NCBI RefSeq assembly: GCF_004303025.1
Contig: NZ_PJQW01000003.1
Location: 186,001-250,000, forward strand
Origin: Flavobacterium sp. J27
GTDB taxonomy: Bacteria > Bacteroidota > Bacteroidia > Flavobacteriales > Flavobacteriaceae
Reading direction: 5' to 3'
DNA: 64,000 nucleotides
The position numbers and the translations under genes were made by a program. Each line of letters begins with the position of its first letter. Position 1 is the stretch's first letter. The notes under the pieces are model-generated. The model did no database searches. It saw only the letters and a list, made by a program, of their open reading frames with translations, and was not told the origin of the DNA. This document shows positions 37,416-47,519 of this stretch, one piece after another.

Positions 37416-37423
37416 TATTTTTG
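37416..37423 (+). promoter_or_regulatory. Candidate -7 box of the nusB promoter
   Basis: TATTTTTG matches TAnnTTTG in the ldh-nusB gap, just before a strong hairpin; no clear -33 box. Confidence 0.3.
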
Positions 37424-37424
37424 C

Positions 37425-37450
37425 AAAGCGAAAGAGTTTCTTTCGCTTTC
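37425..37450 (+). terminator. Hairpin between ldh and nusB (terminator or nusB leader)
   Basis: AAAGCGAAAGA and TCTTTCGCTTT form a perfect 11-bp stem with a GTT loop, followed by a T-rich stretch. It can end the ldh transcript; if the TATTTTTG box is the nusB promoter, it would instead lie at the very 5' end of the nusB mRNA. Confidence 0.6.
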
Positions 37451-37477
37451 TTAATTTTTAAAAGTTCTTATAATAGT

Positions 37478-38425
37478 ATGTTAAGTAGAAGACATATACG
37501 CGTAAAAGTAATGCAAAGTATTTATGCGATGCATCAACACCAAGCTGAAAACTTGGATAAAGAAGAAAAATTCTTGTTTCAAAGTATTGAAAATATGCAT
37601 GATTTATATCTTTTAATGCTCTCTGCATTAATCGAAATACGTGAAAAAGAAGAAGAGTATTTAGAATTAGCTTCAAAAAAATATTTAGCAACTAAAGAAG
37701 AGCGAAATCCCAATAAAAAATTTGTAAATAATAAAGTTTTAAACTTATTAGGAAAGAGTCACTCATTAAACTCTATTATTGATGATAGAAGTATTACAAA
37801 TTGGAAACGCAATGACGATATCGTATTATTCTTATTAGATGCCATTAAAGAAAGTGCTATTTACAAAGACTACATGAATGCTGATGTAAAAGAGGCTACT
37901 TTTGATGATGATAAAGAATTTATTGCCACTTTATTTACTGATGTAATAGCTCCAAACGAAAGACTTTACGATTATTTAGAAGAGCATAAATTAACTTGGT
38001 TAGATGATTTGCCAGCGGTCAATACATTGATTTTAAAGCAATTAAAACAATTGAGGGAAACTGATGATGACTTCTCTGTTTCTAAATTATACAAAGATTT
38101 AGATGATAAAGAATATGTGAAAACATTATTCAGAAAAACAGTTTTAAATGAAGTGGAATTTTCAAAAGAATATATTGATAAAACACCTAATTGGGATACA
38201 GAACGTATCGCTGAATTAGATACTATTATCTTAAAAATGGCTATTTGTGAACTGTTGAAATTTCCTTCTATACCTGTTAAAGTAACAATTAACGAATATT
38301 TAGAGATTGCAAAAGAGTATTCTACACCAAAAAGTAGTATTTTTATCAACGGAATCTTAGATAATTTAGTTAAAGATTTTCAAAAAGACAACCGCTTAAG
38401 CAAAGCGGGAAGAGGATTATTATAA
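37478..38425 (+). CDS. nusB: Transcription antitermination factor NusB (long Bacteroidota form)
   Basis: The start at 37478 (MLSRRHIRVKVMQSIYAMHQ) gives 315 aa, about twice the E. coli protein but usual for Bacteroidota. The C-terminal third has the conserved DTIILKMAICELLKFPSIPVKVTINEYLEIAKEY and FINGILDNL. NusB acts with NusE in rRNA transcription antitermination. DUF1573 and yajC follow at 18 and 20 bp, forming an operon seen in related genomes. Confidence 0.92.
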   Translation: MLSRRHIRVKVMQSIYAMHQHQAENLDKEEKFLFQSIENMHDLYLLMLSALIEIREKEEEYLELASKKYLATKEERNPNKKFVNNKVLNLLGKSHSLNSIIDDRSITNWKRNDDIVLFLLDAIKESAIYKDYMNADVKEATFDDDKEFIATLFTDVIAPNERLYDYLEEHKLTWLDDLPAVNTLILKQLKQLRETDDDFSVSKLYKDLDDKEYVKTLFRKTVLNEVEFSKEYIDKTPNWDTERIAELDTIILKMAICELLKFPSIPVKVTINEYLEIAKEYSTPKSSIFINGILDNLVKDFQKDNRLSKAGRGLL

Positions 38426-38443
38426 CCAATAAAAATTTTAGTT

Positions 38444-38989
38444 ATGTTTAAAAAAACAGTAAGCCTATTAGTAGTATCATTACTATTTTCTGCTACAGCA
38501 TGTAAAGATAATGGGACTGCAAAAATTACAGAGGATGATATGAAAACATTTGAATCTGAAAAAGTTGCAGCAAATACAAATAATTCCCAGTCGTCAACAG
38601 CAGATAATCAGATGGCCAATACAAATCAGCCAGTTAAGCCTGTGGATGGTAAATATCCAAAAATTCAGTTTAATAAATTAGAGCATGATTTTGGAACTAT
38701 TAAATCTGGTGAAAAAGTGGAAACCGAATTTATGGTTAAAAATATTGGAGAGGCTGATTTGATCATTTTAGAAGCACATGGAAGTTGTGGTTGTACTGTG
38801 CCAAATCCTCCAAAAGAACCAATTAAGCCAGGTAGTTCTGCTCCTATAAAAGTAAGTTTTGATTCTACAGGAAAGACAGGTCAACAAAGTAAAACAGTTA
38901 CTTTAACAACGAATACTGAAACAGGTAAAGAAACTTTTACTATTAAAGCGAATGTGCTTCCTAAAGAAGGAAGTGGAATTGCTAATTAA
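38444..38989 (+). CDS. DUF1573 domain lipoprotein
   Basis: A 181-residue protein. The signal MFKKTVSLLVVSLLFSATACKD has a lipobox ending at Cys20. A Ser/Asn/Gln-rich linker leads to a DUF1573 Ig-like domain (FNKLEHDFGTIKSGEKVETEFMVKNIGEADLIILEAHGSCGCTVP). The GSCGCTVP motif is the hallmark of the family. Function unknown; it is in the nusB-yajC operon. Confidence 0.88.
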   Translation: MFKKTVSLLVVSLLFSATACKDNGTAKITEDDMKTFESEKVAANTNNSQSSTADNQMANTNQPVKPVDGKYPKIQFNKLEHDFGTIKSGEKVETEFMVKNIGEADLIILEAHGSCGCTVPNPPKEPIKPGSSAPIKVSFDSTGKTGQQSKTVTLTTNTETGKETFTIKANVLPKEGSGIAN

Positions 38990-39009
38990 AAATAAAAATA
39001 AATAATTAA

Positions 39010-39285
39010 ATGAACCCAATAATTTTACAAGTAGTAGCGATAATAGCAATTTTTTATTTTTTTATTATTTTACCAGGACAAAGAAGAGTTAAAAAAGAAA
39101 AAGCTTTTGAGACAGGACTAAAAGTAGGAGATAAAATAATTACAAAAGCTGGAATTCATGGAAAAATAGCTGAATTATCAGAAAGTACAGTAGTTGTTGA
39201 AACTATGGCAGGGAAAATAAAAATGGAAAAATCTGCTATCTCTTTAGAATTGAGCGCTAAATTAGTGGAGAAAGAGAAAAAATAA
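39010..39285 (+). CDS. yajC: Preprotein translocase subunit YajC
   Basis: A 91-residue SecDF-YajC accessory protein. It has one N-terminal membrane helix (ILQVVAIIAIFYFFIILPG) followed by QRRVKKEKAF and the small cytoplasmic domain (LKVGDKIITKAGIHGKIAEL). It is the last gene of the nusB operon. Confidence 0.92.
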   Translation: MNPIILQVVAIIAIFYFFIILPGQRRVKKEKAFETGLKVGDKIITKAGIHGKIAELSESTVVVETMAGKIKMEKSAISLELSAKLVEKEKK

Positions 39286-39306
39286 TTTTTTTAATTTCTA
39301 TAAAAT

Positions 39307-39347
39307 AAAAAACCAAATTACTTGAATATGTAATTTGGTTTTTTTAT
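39307..39347. terminator. Bidirectional terminator between yajC and the M23 gene
   Basis: The arms AACCAAATTAC and GTAATTTGGTT enclose an 8-nt loop and are flanked by A and T runs. Confidence 0.9.
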
Positions 39348-39356
39348 AAATTAAAT

Positions 39357-41330
39357 TTACTGAATTGTAAAACTTCTCACAGGAGTATATTTAGAAGGTC
39401 CTGTTGCAGAACTCCAAAGTCTTACAGTCCAATAGTAAGTGTTTCCTGAAGTAGGTAGATTTTGTGTTTCAGTATATTGATTAGGCCAAGTATAATTTAA
39501 TAAATTGGCTGTGCTATAATTTACAGGTACGTTTGCCGTAGGATTGGTATCGGTAGTAAAACCGTTTTCAGCAGTCCAACCCGAGTTTGTTTTAGCAATT
39601 TGTAAACGATACGAAGCTCCAGAGATGGTACTGGTCCAAGATAAGTTAGCCGGACTGTTCACCGTTGCATTATTTATTGGAGCAATGGGTTGTACTCCAA
39701 AAGCGGTTGTAATTGTTCTTACTGGAGAATAGTTAGAAGTGCCTGTTGTACTGTCCCAACTTCTGATAGTATAATAATAAGTCTTACTTGCTTTTGGACC
39801 TTCAAAACTTCCAGCTGCAGTTTCATTCCAATAATAATTAGTTGTATTAATACTTGCGTTTACTACAACTGTTGCGTTTGGTGTATCATTTGCTGTAAAA
39901 CCATCTTCAGCATTCCAACCTGTATTTGACGTGGCAACTTGAATTCTAAAAGCATTGGCATTTACAGGTGATGAATATGTAAAATTGATTGGTAAACCTA
40001 AATTAGTGGCACCATTTGCTGGCGAAATAGGGGTTGGAACGTTAGGAGGAGTTGTGCTGTTGTTAGATCGATATCTGTTATCTACACGGGGTTGCCCAAT
40101 ATCTTTAAAACTACCTATTGTTGAAGCATTACCACCCGCAGCTCTCCATTCAAAATGAATGTGATCTCCTGTTGATCCGCCAGTAGTGCCTTCTTTAGCT
40201 ATGATTTGTCCTTGAGTAACATTTTGTCCTTGGGTTACTACTATCGATGAATTATGGGCATAATAGGTTCTTGTTCCATCATTATGAGTTATAATAACTA
40301 GTCTTCCATAACCAGAAGTTAAACTACCACTAATTCCTGCAAAAGATACTGTACCACTTGCAGCCGCTCTAACATTGTCGTTGCTATTTGTAGAAGTTGC
40401 AAAATCTACTGCTGCATAACTATGTTGCCCTCCTGGACTAAAAATATTACAAATTCCTACATTGTTGTTTATTCCTGTTGGAGCAGGTGTTCCGTGTCTT
40501 GATACGCACAATTCTTTATTGTAATCCCATGGCAGATAATAATCAATATTAGATGCTTTGGCTTCATTATACGGTATAGATTTGTTGTTTAAATCATTTT
40601 GCCAACCATTAATAAGAAATGTTTCTCCTTTGTCCTCAAGAATCGTTTTTCCTTTTTGTGAAGACAGGTCGTATTGATAAACAATATCTGTGTTTCCATG
40701 TAATATATTCATGTTAGAATCCAAAGAACCTACTCCATAGAAAGTTTGTCTGTCTGGAGAAAGTATAGGGGTTCTCATAAATTTAAAAGGCAAATAAACA
40801 GGTCTTAATTTTCCATTATTTACATTTAAAACCCAAAGCCCTTCATGTTCTTCAGCGCTATCTAAATATAGTCCTTCTACATAAATTTCGTTTGGATTAT
40901 GACTCCATGCAATGGGTTTGTAGGCTAACTTTTTTCTGTCTTTGTTCTTTACATTTACAAGAATGAGGTTTTTCTGATTTTTTGTATTTAATTTATGAAT
41001 AATATAGCTTCCTCCAATTTTTTCTCTTTCCATATATATCCAAATATTTGAATCAAAAGGAGATTGTAAACCTTGAAAAAAATCATATCCTTTTTTTTCT
41101 GTTAATTCAGTAGAGATTTGATGGGGATAGAAAGCTAATTGATCTAAATAGCGAATGCTTTGAGGAATGATTTCTGTGTTGAATTTAAGGTTCTTGAGCG
41201 GTTCAGATTTTTTTTCTTTTGTGTTGAAGTTGATAAACCCTTTTTGACTTGAAATGATAAGTTGTTGAGCATTTAATTTGAGCAATAGCAGGCATGCTCC
41301 TAACTTTAAGAGTACTTTTCTTTTTTTCAT
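39357..41330 (-). CDS. Secreted M23 (LytM) family metallopeptidase with FnIII-like tail
   Basis: A 657-residue exported protein. The signal is in MKKRKVLLKLGACLLLLKLNAQ. Residues about 25-265 form a beta-propeller-like region with TolB-style phrases. The M23 domain spans about 285-405, with H303 and D309 (HSYAAVDF) and H390/H392 (GDHIHFEW). Two related beta-sandwich, FnIII-like domains follow (both contain GWxAExGFT). It probably cleaves peptides or cell-wall crosslinks outside the cell. There is no T9SS tail. A TACTTTTG box (complement of 41414-41421) may be the -7 element. Confidence 0.82.
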   Translation of the reverse strand: MKKRKVLLKLGACLLLLKLNAQQLIISSQKGFINFNTKEKKSEPLKNLKFNTEIIPQSIRYLDQLAFYPHQISTELTEKKGYDFFQGLQSPFDSNIWIYMEREKIGGSYIIHKLNTKNQKNLILVNVKNKDRKKLAYKPIAWSHNPNEIYVEGLYLDSAEEHEGLWVLNVNNGKLRPVYLPFKFMRTPILSPDRQTFYGVGSLDSNMNILHGNTDIVYQYDLSSQKGKTILEDKGETFLINGWQNDLNNKSIPYNEAKASNIDYYLPWDYNKELCVSRHGTPAPTGINNNVGICNIFSPGGQHSYAAVDFATSTNSNDNVRAAASGTVSFAGISGSLTSGYGRLVIITHNDGTRTYYAHNSSIVVTQGQNVTQGQIIAKEGTTGGSTGDHIHFEWRAAGGNASTIGSFKDIGQPRVDNRYRSNNSTTPPNVPTPISPANGATNLGLPINFTYSSPVNANAFRIQVATSNTGWNAEDGFTANDTPNATVVVNASINTTNYYWNETAAGSFEGPKASKTYYYTIRSWDSTTGTSNYSPVRTITTAFGVQPIAPINNATVNSPANLSWTSTISGASYRLQIAKTNSGWTAENGFTTDTNPTANVPVNYSTANLLNYTWPNQYTETQNLPTSGNTYYWTVRLWSSATGPSKYTPVRSFTIQ

Positions 41331-41413
41331 TTTGATTGTTTTTGTTTGTTTTGTTTGAAAATTGATTTTGAAAATGAGGATTATTTTTTCATTTTCTTTA
41401 TAATTTGCTAGGT

Positions 41414-41421
41414 CAAAAGTA
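41414..41421 (-). promoter_or_regulatory. Candidate -7 box of the M23 gene promoter
   Basis: Reads TACTTTTG on the minus strand (TAnnTTTG), with TTTC near the expected -33 position; tentative. Confidence 0.35.
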
Positions 41422-41567
41422 TCTAGTAATGAAATAAATAGAAATAAAAAGGAGAAACAATTTATAAATTATTTGGAATTAATTTACAAATTGTTTCCCT
41501 CTTTTTACATTGAAAAATAGAAGTATATAAAGACTGATTACTTCTTAAGTTTTATTAATAGATAGCA

Positions 41568-43316
41568 TTATTTATTTTGTTCTTCTTCTATTTGTTTTAA
41601 GAATTGAGTAGGAGAAAGCCCCGTTTTTTTATTGAAAGATTTACGAAAAGAAACAGCACTTTTAAACCCGACACTTTCAGCAATTGCTTGCGTGTTATAT
41701 TTTCTATAGATTGGATTTGTTTTCATTTGATGAATTGCATAATTAATTTTTAAATCATTTGCATATTCGCTAAAAGTTTTTCCAAATCGTTTGTTAACTA
41801 CGTGTGATAAATAAGCTGTATTTGTTTTTATTTTTTTGGCGACAAACGGTTGTGTGAAGTCATGATTTAAAAAAACTTCTTTTTTTTCCAAAGCTAAAAG
41901 CATGGTTACAATTTGCTCCTCTTTTTCACTATCTATTGTAACAGTGTTTTTAGGTTTCTTCTCTTTTTTAAAATCTTCTATTTCATTTTGTAAAGCGATA
42001 TTTTTACTTTTTGTTTTTTCTATTTCTAATTGAAATTTTTCTGCTGTTTGTTTTACTTGCTGTATCCTCAATTTGTTTTTTTTTCTAAAATAGAAAAGAA
42101 GAAATAATAACAAGCTAAGAATAATAACCCATGTCGTTATTTTTATTATTTTTTCTTTTTGATGCTGCTTGTTTATTTGAATCATTTCTTCTTGAAGCTT
42201 TTGATTGTTTAAGGTGTTATTGATGTCCAAAGTTTCTTTGATTTCCTTTACAGCCATAGCTTCATAATTTTCAAGATACTTTTTTGAGTATTTAGAAGCT
42301 TCTTCATTTTTCCCTAATATGTTGTAAATTTTAGCTAAATAATAATTTGAAAGCACATATTCTTCTGTTAAATTGCTTTCTTCTGCCTGATATAGAGAGT
42401 CTACTTTTGTAAAATATACGAGCGCTTCTTTTTCTTTTTTATAATAATAATTAATGTGACCTAGATTGCATAAAAGTGTATTGTAGTCGGCTAACATACC
42501 AATTTCTTTAGCTATTATTAATGCACTTTGATATGCTTTTTTAGAATTAGTATAATCATCCTTTAAAAAGTAAATATTTCCAAGACTGGTTAAAGAACGC
42601 ATTTTTAAAAGACCATTATTTCTAGTGTATTGTAATGCTTTTTGAGTATGATATAAGGCAGAGTCAATTTTTTTTATGTCTTTTTTTTCTTGAAATTTTC
42701 TTTCATAACAATTACTTATGTTTAAGTGAATATTGCTAATCATGGAGTTTATTTCTTCTTTTGGAAATACTTCAAAGTTTTGATTTACTAGTAGCAAACT
42801 TTTTTTAAAAGTGGTAATAGCTATATCATAATTTTTGATGTTCTTATTTATTAATCCAATATTAGCATTAAATTTTACTGTTTGAACGATATCATTTATA
42901 CTTTCAGCTATTTTTTTGCCTTCTTGATATTTTTTCAAAGCAATAGTTAAATTATTTTTTTTCCATTCAATCAAGCCGTCATAGTTTAAAAGATAGGAAG
43001 TTGTCATCCTTTTTTCTTTTGAATCTGGAATATATTTAAGTAAATCATAAGCTGAATTAAGATGTTTTTTTGAATTTAAAGTGTCGTTCTTCAATTGAAA
43101 AATATATCCTTTTATTCCATTTGCAAAAGATTGATGAATGTGATTTGAAGATTTTTCTATTTGAGAGGCAAAGTAGTAGGCGCTGTCGATATCAATGTAA
43201 AGATAGCTTCGAGCTTTATCTTGTAGCCTTAGATAGTCAGTATCTTTTAATTTGTTTTTTTGAGAGTAGGTTAATAAGCAGATATGAAGTAAAATAAAGA
43301 ATGTTACTTTTTTCAT
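41568..43316 (-). CDS. TPR-membrane-AraC-type transcriptional regulator
   Basis: A 582-residue protein. It has an N-terminal signal-like segment, then TPR-type helical repeats (about 30-380) expected in the periplasm, a membrane helix (TTWVIILSLLLFLLFYFRKK), a coiled region, and a C-terminal AraC/XylS double HTH (LSHVVNKRFGKTFSEYANDLKI, IAESVGFKSAVSFRKSFNKKTGLSPTQFL). Such proteins in Bacteroidota couple envelope signals directly to DNA binding. The neighbouring M23 gene might be a target, but this is only proximity. Confidence 0.85.
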   Translation of the reverse strand: MKKVTFFILLHICLLTYSQKNKLKDTDYLRLQDKARSYLYIDIDSAYYFASQIEKSSNHIHQSFANGIKGYIFQLKNDTLNSKKHLNSAYDLLKYIPDSKEKRMTTSYLLNYDGLIEWKKNNLTIALKKYQEGKKIAESINDIVQTVKFNANIGLINKNIKNYDIAITTFKKSLLLVNQNFEVFPKEEINSMISNIHLNISNCYERKFQEKKDIKKIDSALYHTQKALQYTRNNGLLKMRSLTSLGNIYFLKDDYTNSKKAYQSALIIAKEIGMLADYNTLLCNLGHINYYYKKEKEALVYFTKVDSLYQAEESNLTEEYVLSNYYLAKIYNILGKNEEASKYSKKYLENYEAMAVKEIKETLDINNTLNNQKLQEEMIQINKQHQKEKIIKITTWVIILSLLLFLLFYFRKKNKLRIQQVKQTAEKFQLEIEKTKSKNIALQNEIEDFKKEKKPKNTVTIDSEKEEQIVTMLLALEKKEVFLNHDFTQPFVAKKIKTNTAYLSHVVNKRFGKTFSEYANDLKINYAIHQMKTNPIYRKYNTQAIAESVGFKSAVSFRKSFNKKTGLSPTQFLKQIEEEQNK

Positions 43317-43371
43317 ATTAGGTTTTAGAAGGAATTAGTTTTAGATGTTTGTTTTGTTTGCTTTTTTTGGG

Positions 43372-43944
43372 TTATCTATATTTGTCGTTGAGTCCAATAT
43401 TGGCTAAAATCATAGGTGTTATTTTTTCCAAACGGGTTTGTTTTGTTTTTTCTTGTTTAGCGCTAGCAATATATTCTATGAATTCATTTTGTTTGTATTT
43501 TGTAAATAAAAGAAAAGCCTTTTTTAATTCGGAATTAGCGTTTAGTGCATTTTCCAGATAATCAGACTGGAAAGTTTGTTTTTCTACTTTTATAGTTAAT
43601 CCTTTTTCTTCAATAGCAATAGCTTCTTTAATATAAGTTAAAATATTTTTTTCATCTATTTCTGCTTTGGATTGAAAACGCATTTGTCTTAACGATTTTG
43701 TTTTTCCTTCTTGTGCATTAATTAATAAATTTTTATCATCTTTCAAAAACACACCATTATAAAACCATATCCCAAAATAAGATTTAAAACCACCTATGCC
43801 AATGATGTTTTTGTTGTTATGAGTATAAACAGCTGTTCCCCATTTTGTAGTTTCTACTAAATCGGTTTTTTCGATAATGGACTTTAAAGTTTCCAGTTCT
43901 TCCGCCCATTGATTGGTTTTATCCCAAACTTTTTTTTCTGACAT
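43372..43944 (-). CDS. DUF1801 / YdeI-like protein
   Basis: A 190-residue protein from the ATG at 43944 (MSEKKVWDKTNQWAEELETLK); the upstream in-frame extension runs through a terminator. The domain with TTKWGTAVYTHNNKNIIGIGGFKSYFGIWFYNG and the tail SELKKAFLLFTKYKQNEFIEYIASAKQEKTKQTRLEKI match YdeI/OmpD-associated, DUF1801-type proteins. Function unknown. Confidence 0.78.
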   Translation of the reverse strand: MSEKKVWDKTNQWAEELETLKSIIEKTDLVETTKWGTAVYTHNNKNIIGIGGFKSYFGIWFYNGVFLKDDKNLLINAQEGKTKSLRQMRFQSKAEIDEKNILTYIKEAIAIEEKGLTIKVEKQTFQSDYLENALNANSELKKAFLLFTKYKQNEFIEYIASAKQEKTKQTRLEKITPMILANIGLNDKYR

Positions 43945-43954
43945 ATAGCTGTGT

Positions 43955-43984
43955 ATAAAAAAAGAGGAAGCATGCTTCCTCTTA
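43955..43984 (-). terminator. Terminator of pepT
   Basis: The perfect palindrome AAGAGGAAGC-AT-GCTTCCTCTT lies just past the pepT stop; on the minus strand a T-run follows. Confidence 0.88.
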
Positions 43985-43989
43985 TTCAA

Positions 43990-45228
43990 TTATTTTTGAG
44001 CTGTTAATTCAGCAATTTTAACGATTACTTCTGTTGCTTTTACCATGCTTTCTACAGGAACGTATTCATATTTGCCATGAAAATTGTGTCCGCCAGCAAA
44101 TATATTTGGACAAGGAAGCCCTTTATATGATAATTGAGATCCATCTGTCCCTCCGCGTATAGGTTTAATAATTGGAGTAATCCCAACTTCTTTCATTGCT
44201 TTTTCGGCAATTTCAACAATGTGAAAAACAGGTTCTACTTTTTCTCGCATATTATAATATTGGTCTTTCACTTCGGCAATACAAATATCTTCTCCAAATT
44301 GTTTTGCATATTGATTGTTCATTTTTGTAGCTATGGTATGAATTAAGTCTTTTCTAGCTTCAAAAAGGTCTTTGTCATGATCTCTTATAATCAATTGTAG
44401 TACGGTTTCTTCTATGTTTCCATTTAAGTGATGAACATGAAAAAAACCTTCGTAATCAGTTGTTTTTTCAGGAACTTCGTTTTCTGGTAGAGCTGAGATA
44501 AATTCGTTAGCCAAAAGCATAGAATTAATCATCTTTCCTTTTGCGTATCCAGGATGAACACTTTTTCCTTTGAATGTGATTTTTGCACCAGCAGCATTAA
44601 AATTTTCGTATTCTAATTCACCTATTTGGCTTCCATCCATAGTGTATGCCCAATCACAACCAAATTTTTCCACATCAAATTTATGTGCACCTCTACCGAT
44701 TTCTTCATCTGGTGTAAAACCAACGCGAATTTTTCCGTGTTTAATTTCAGGATGTTGGATTAAATATTCCATAGCACTTACAATTTCTGTAATTCCTGCC
44801 TTATCATCTGCACCTAATAAAGTAGTGCCATCAGTTGTAATAATGGTTTGTCCTTTATAAAGTAGCAAGTCTTCAAAGTATGATGGAGATAAAACAATAT
44901 TTTGTGTTGCATTTAAAACAATGTCTTTTCCATCATAGTTTTCAATAATTTGTGGTTTTACATTAGCACCTGTAAAATCTGGAGTAGTATCGAAATGGGA
45001 TACAAATCCAATAGTAGGTACTTCGTGGTCTACATTACTTGGTAAAGTAGCCATGATGTATGCATTTTCATCTATGGTAACTTCTTGTAGACCAATTTGT
45101 TTTAATTCTTCCACTAATTGATTGGCTAAATCCCATTGTTTAGCTGTACTAGGTGTTGTATTTGAATTAGGATCTGATTCGGTATCAACAGTTACATAAC
45201 TGATAAAGCGATCTATAATATGTTGCAT
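43990..45228 (-). CDS. pepT: Peptidase T (tripeptide aminopeptidase)
   Basis: A 412-residue cytoplasmic M20 zinc peptidase that removes the N-terminal residue of tripeptides. Motifs are [10 protein letters not shown] (first zinc His/Asp), [28 protein letters not shown], and [29 protein letters not shown]. The length matches the family. M3 peptidase follows upstream on the same strand, so both serve peptide recycling. Confidence 0.95.
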   Translation of the reverse strand: MQHIIDRFISYVTVDTESDPNSNTTPSTAKQWDLANQLVEELKQIGLQEVTIDENAYIMATLPSNVDHEVPTIGFVSHFDTTPDFTGANVKPQIIENYDGKDIVLNATQNIVLSPSYFEDLLLYKGQTIITTDGTTLLGADDKAGITEIVSAMEYLIQHPEIKHGKIRVGFTPDEEIGRGAHKFDVEKFGCDWAYTMDGSQIGELEYENFNAAGAKITFKGKSVHPGYAKGKMINSMLLANEFISALPENEVPEKTTDYEGFFHVHHLNGNIEETVLQLIIRDHDKDLFEARKDLIHTIATKMNNQYAKQFGEDICIAEVKDQYYNMREKVEPVFHIVEIAEKAMKEVGITPIIKPIRGGTDGSQLSYKGLPCPNIFAGGHNFHGKYEYVPVESMVKATEVIVKIAELTAQK

Positions 45229-45270
45229 TTTTATTTGTTTTTTTGTGTAAAGATACTTTTTTGCTACTTC

Positions 45271-47298
45271 TTATTCAATAAGTCCTGCTCTTTTTAACAA
45301 AGCTTCTGGTTTTGGTTCCTGACCTCTAAATTTTTTATATAGAGTCATAGGATGCTCAGTTCCACCTTTAGATAATACATTTTCTTTAAATTTTGTAGCT
45401 ACATTTTTATCAAAGATTCCTTTTTCTTGGAAATAAGCAAAGGCATCAGCATCTAAAACTTCGGCCCATTTGTAACTATAATATCCTGATGAATAACCTC
45501 CTTGAAAGATATGTGAAAAAGAAGTACTCATGCAGTTTTCTGCTACATCTGGATATAGTTTAGTGCTTTCAAAAGCTTTTTCTTCAAAGTTTTTTATATG
45601 ATTTATTGCTTCAACTTTTCCATGATAAGCCATATCTAATAATCCAAAACTAAGTTGTCTCATGGTTGCCATACCTTCTAGAAAGCTGGCACTCTCTTTT
45701 ATTTTTTCAACATATTCTTGCGGAATAATTTCTCCAGTTTCATAATGTTTAGCAAATAAAGCTAATGCTTCTGGTTCATAACACCAGTTTTCCATTATTT
45801 GACTTGGTAGTTCAACAAAATCCCAATACACAGATGTTCCAGATAAACTAGGATATTTTGTGTTTGCTAACATACCATGTAAGCCATGACCAAATTCATG
45901 GAATAATGTGGTTACTTCATTAAAAGTTAATAAGGAAGGTTTAGAAGGAGTAGGTGGTGTGAAATTACATACATTAGAAATATGTGGGCGTTCATTTATT
46001 TTGTCTTTAATGTATTGTGATTTAAATGATGTCATCCAAGCGCCGTTTCTTTTTTCTTTTCTTGGGAAGAAATCAGTGTAAAACAAAGCGACAAGATTGT
46101 TTTCAAAATCTAATACTTCAAAGGTTTGTACATCGGGATGGTACTTGTCTATATCAAAAACTTCTTTAAAGGTTATACCATATAATTTTTCGGCAATGGT
46201 AAAAGCACCTTGTAAAACATTTTCTAATTTGAAATAAGGTTTTAATTTTTCATCATCCAAATTAAATAGTTTTTGTTTTAATTTTTCTGAATAATAAGCT
46301 CCGTCCCATTTTTCTAATTGTTCAATACCGTCTAATTCTTTGGCAAACAAGCTTAATTCAGCAAATTCTTTAGTAGCAGCAGGTTTTGCTTTTTCTAATA
46401 AATCATTTAGAAAAGAAGTTACTTTTTCAGGATTTTGAGCCATTCTTTCTTCTAATACAAAGTGTGCATGAGTTGCATAACCTAAAAGATTTGCTCTTTC
46501 ATGGCGTAAACGGACTATATCTTTTATGTTGTTTTCATTATTATAATGATTGTCTTGAAATGCTTTTTTACCAGCGGCAAGGCTAATTTCTTTTCGTAGT
46601 GCTCTGTTTTCAACATACGTTACAAAAGGCAAGTAACTTGGGAAATCTAAGGTAAAGGCCCAGCCTTCTAGCGATTTCGATTTTGCCAATGCTACTGCTG
46701 CTTCTTTTGCACCTTCAGGTAATCCTTTTAAATCGGATTCATTAGTAATATGAAGTTGGTAATTGTTTGTTTCTGCTAATACATTTTCACCAAAAGTTAG
46801 TTTGAGTTTGGCTAATTGAGTGTCAATTTCTCTCAATGTCTTTTTTTGTTCCTCATTCAATAAAGCTCCATTTCTTACAAAGCCTTTGTATTTTTTATCT
46901 AATAAAGTTTGTTGTTCTACAGATAAGTTTAATGAACTTTTGGAATCATAAATTATTTTTATTTTTTTAAATAAATCTTCATTTAGCGTAATGTCATTAC
47001 TAAACTCTGTTAGCAAGGGAGAAACTTCCTGAGCAATTTTTTGTATTTCTTCTGATGTTTCAGCAGCATTTAAATTGAAAAATAAACTGGAAACACGTTC
47101 TAGTTGGCTACCTGCAAAATCTAGGCTTTCAATAGTATTTTCAAAAGTGGGTTGGTTGTTATTTGCAATGATAGTATTAATTTCCTCTTTTGCTTCAGTA
47201 ATTAATTGAACAAAAGCATCTTTGAAATCACTATTGTTAATTTTTGAAAAAGGAGCACTTTGATATTTTGTATTAAATGGATGTGTTAAGATATTCAT
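45271..47298 (-). CDS. M3 family oligopeptidase (Dcp/PrlC-like)
   Basis: A 675-residue cytoplasmic zinc peptidase. The zinc motif is H467-E-F-G-H471 in TTLFHEFGHGLHGML, with the downstream Glu in SVYWDFVELPSQIMENW and HIFQGGYSSGYYSYKWAEVLDADAF near the end. It is closer to Dcp/oligopeptidase A than to PepF. There is no signal peptide, unlike secreted Dcp. It starts 42 bp upstream of pepT. Confidence 0.9.
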   Translation of the reverse strand: MNILTHPFNTKYQSAPFSKINNSDFKDAFVQLITEAKEEINTIIANNNQPTFENTIESLDFAGSQLERVSSLFFNLNAAETSEEIQKIAQEVSPLLTEFSNDITLNEDLFKKIKIIYDSKSSLNLSVEQQTLLDKKYKGFVRNGALLNEEQKKTLREIDTQLAKLKLTFGENVLAETNNYQLHITNESDLKGLPEGAKEAAVALAKSKSLEGWAFTLDFPSYLPFVTYVENRALRKEISLAAGKKAFQDNHYNNENNIKDIVRLRHERANLLGYATHAHFVLEERMAQNPEKVTSFLNDLLEKAKPAATKEFAELSLFAKELDGIEQLEKWDGAYYSEKLKQKLFNLDDEKLKPYFKLENVLQGAFTIAEKLYGITFKEVFDIDKYHPDVQTFEVLDFENNLVALFYTDFFPRKEKRNGAWMTSFKSQYIKDKINERPHISNVCNFTPPTPSKPSLLTFNEVTTLFHEFGHGLHGMLANTKYPSLSGTSVYWDFVELPSQIMENWCYEPEALALFAKHYETGEIIPQEYVEKIKESASFLEGMATMRQLSFGLLDMAYHGKVEAINHIKNFEEKAFESTKLYPDVAENCMSTSFSHIFQGGYSSGYYSYKWAEVLDADAFAYFQEKGIFDKNVATKFKENVLSKGGTEHPMTLYKKFRGQEPKPEALLKRAGLIE

Positions 47299-47370
47299 TT
47301 TTTTATTATTTATATATGGAGCAATTATTGTTAAATTTTACTTGTTATGCATGATCTATATCGATAAAAA

Positions 47371-47401
47371 GTTTTTTTTTACGATTAAATGTATATATTT
47401 G
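47371..47401 (+). promoter_or_regulatory. Promoter of small RNA unit 1
   Basis: The -7 box TATATTTG is at 47394-47401, preceded by CGATTAA at 47382-47388 with the same spacing as in unit 2. The -33 region is a T-run without a clear TTTG. Confidence 0.55.
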
Positions 47402-47438
47402 TATAGTAAGGACATGAAAAATAATGTCTTTATATCTG

Positions 47439-47519
47439 AAATAGAATTTTTTTTATAGTTGTCACTTAATTGTGAATAGATTTTTATCCCGATGTTATTG
47501 TTTGCGTCGGGATTTTTTT
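47439..47519 (+). repeat. 81-bp direct repeat, copy 1
   Basis: It is identical base for base to 47778-47858, 339 bp away. It holds the 3' module of the candidate small RNA and its terminator. The 258 bp between the two copies are unrelated except for the promoter core. Confidence 0.97.
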
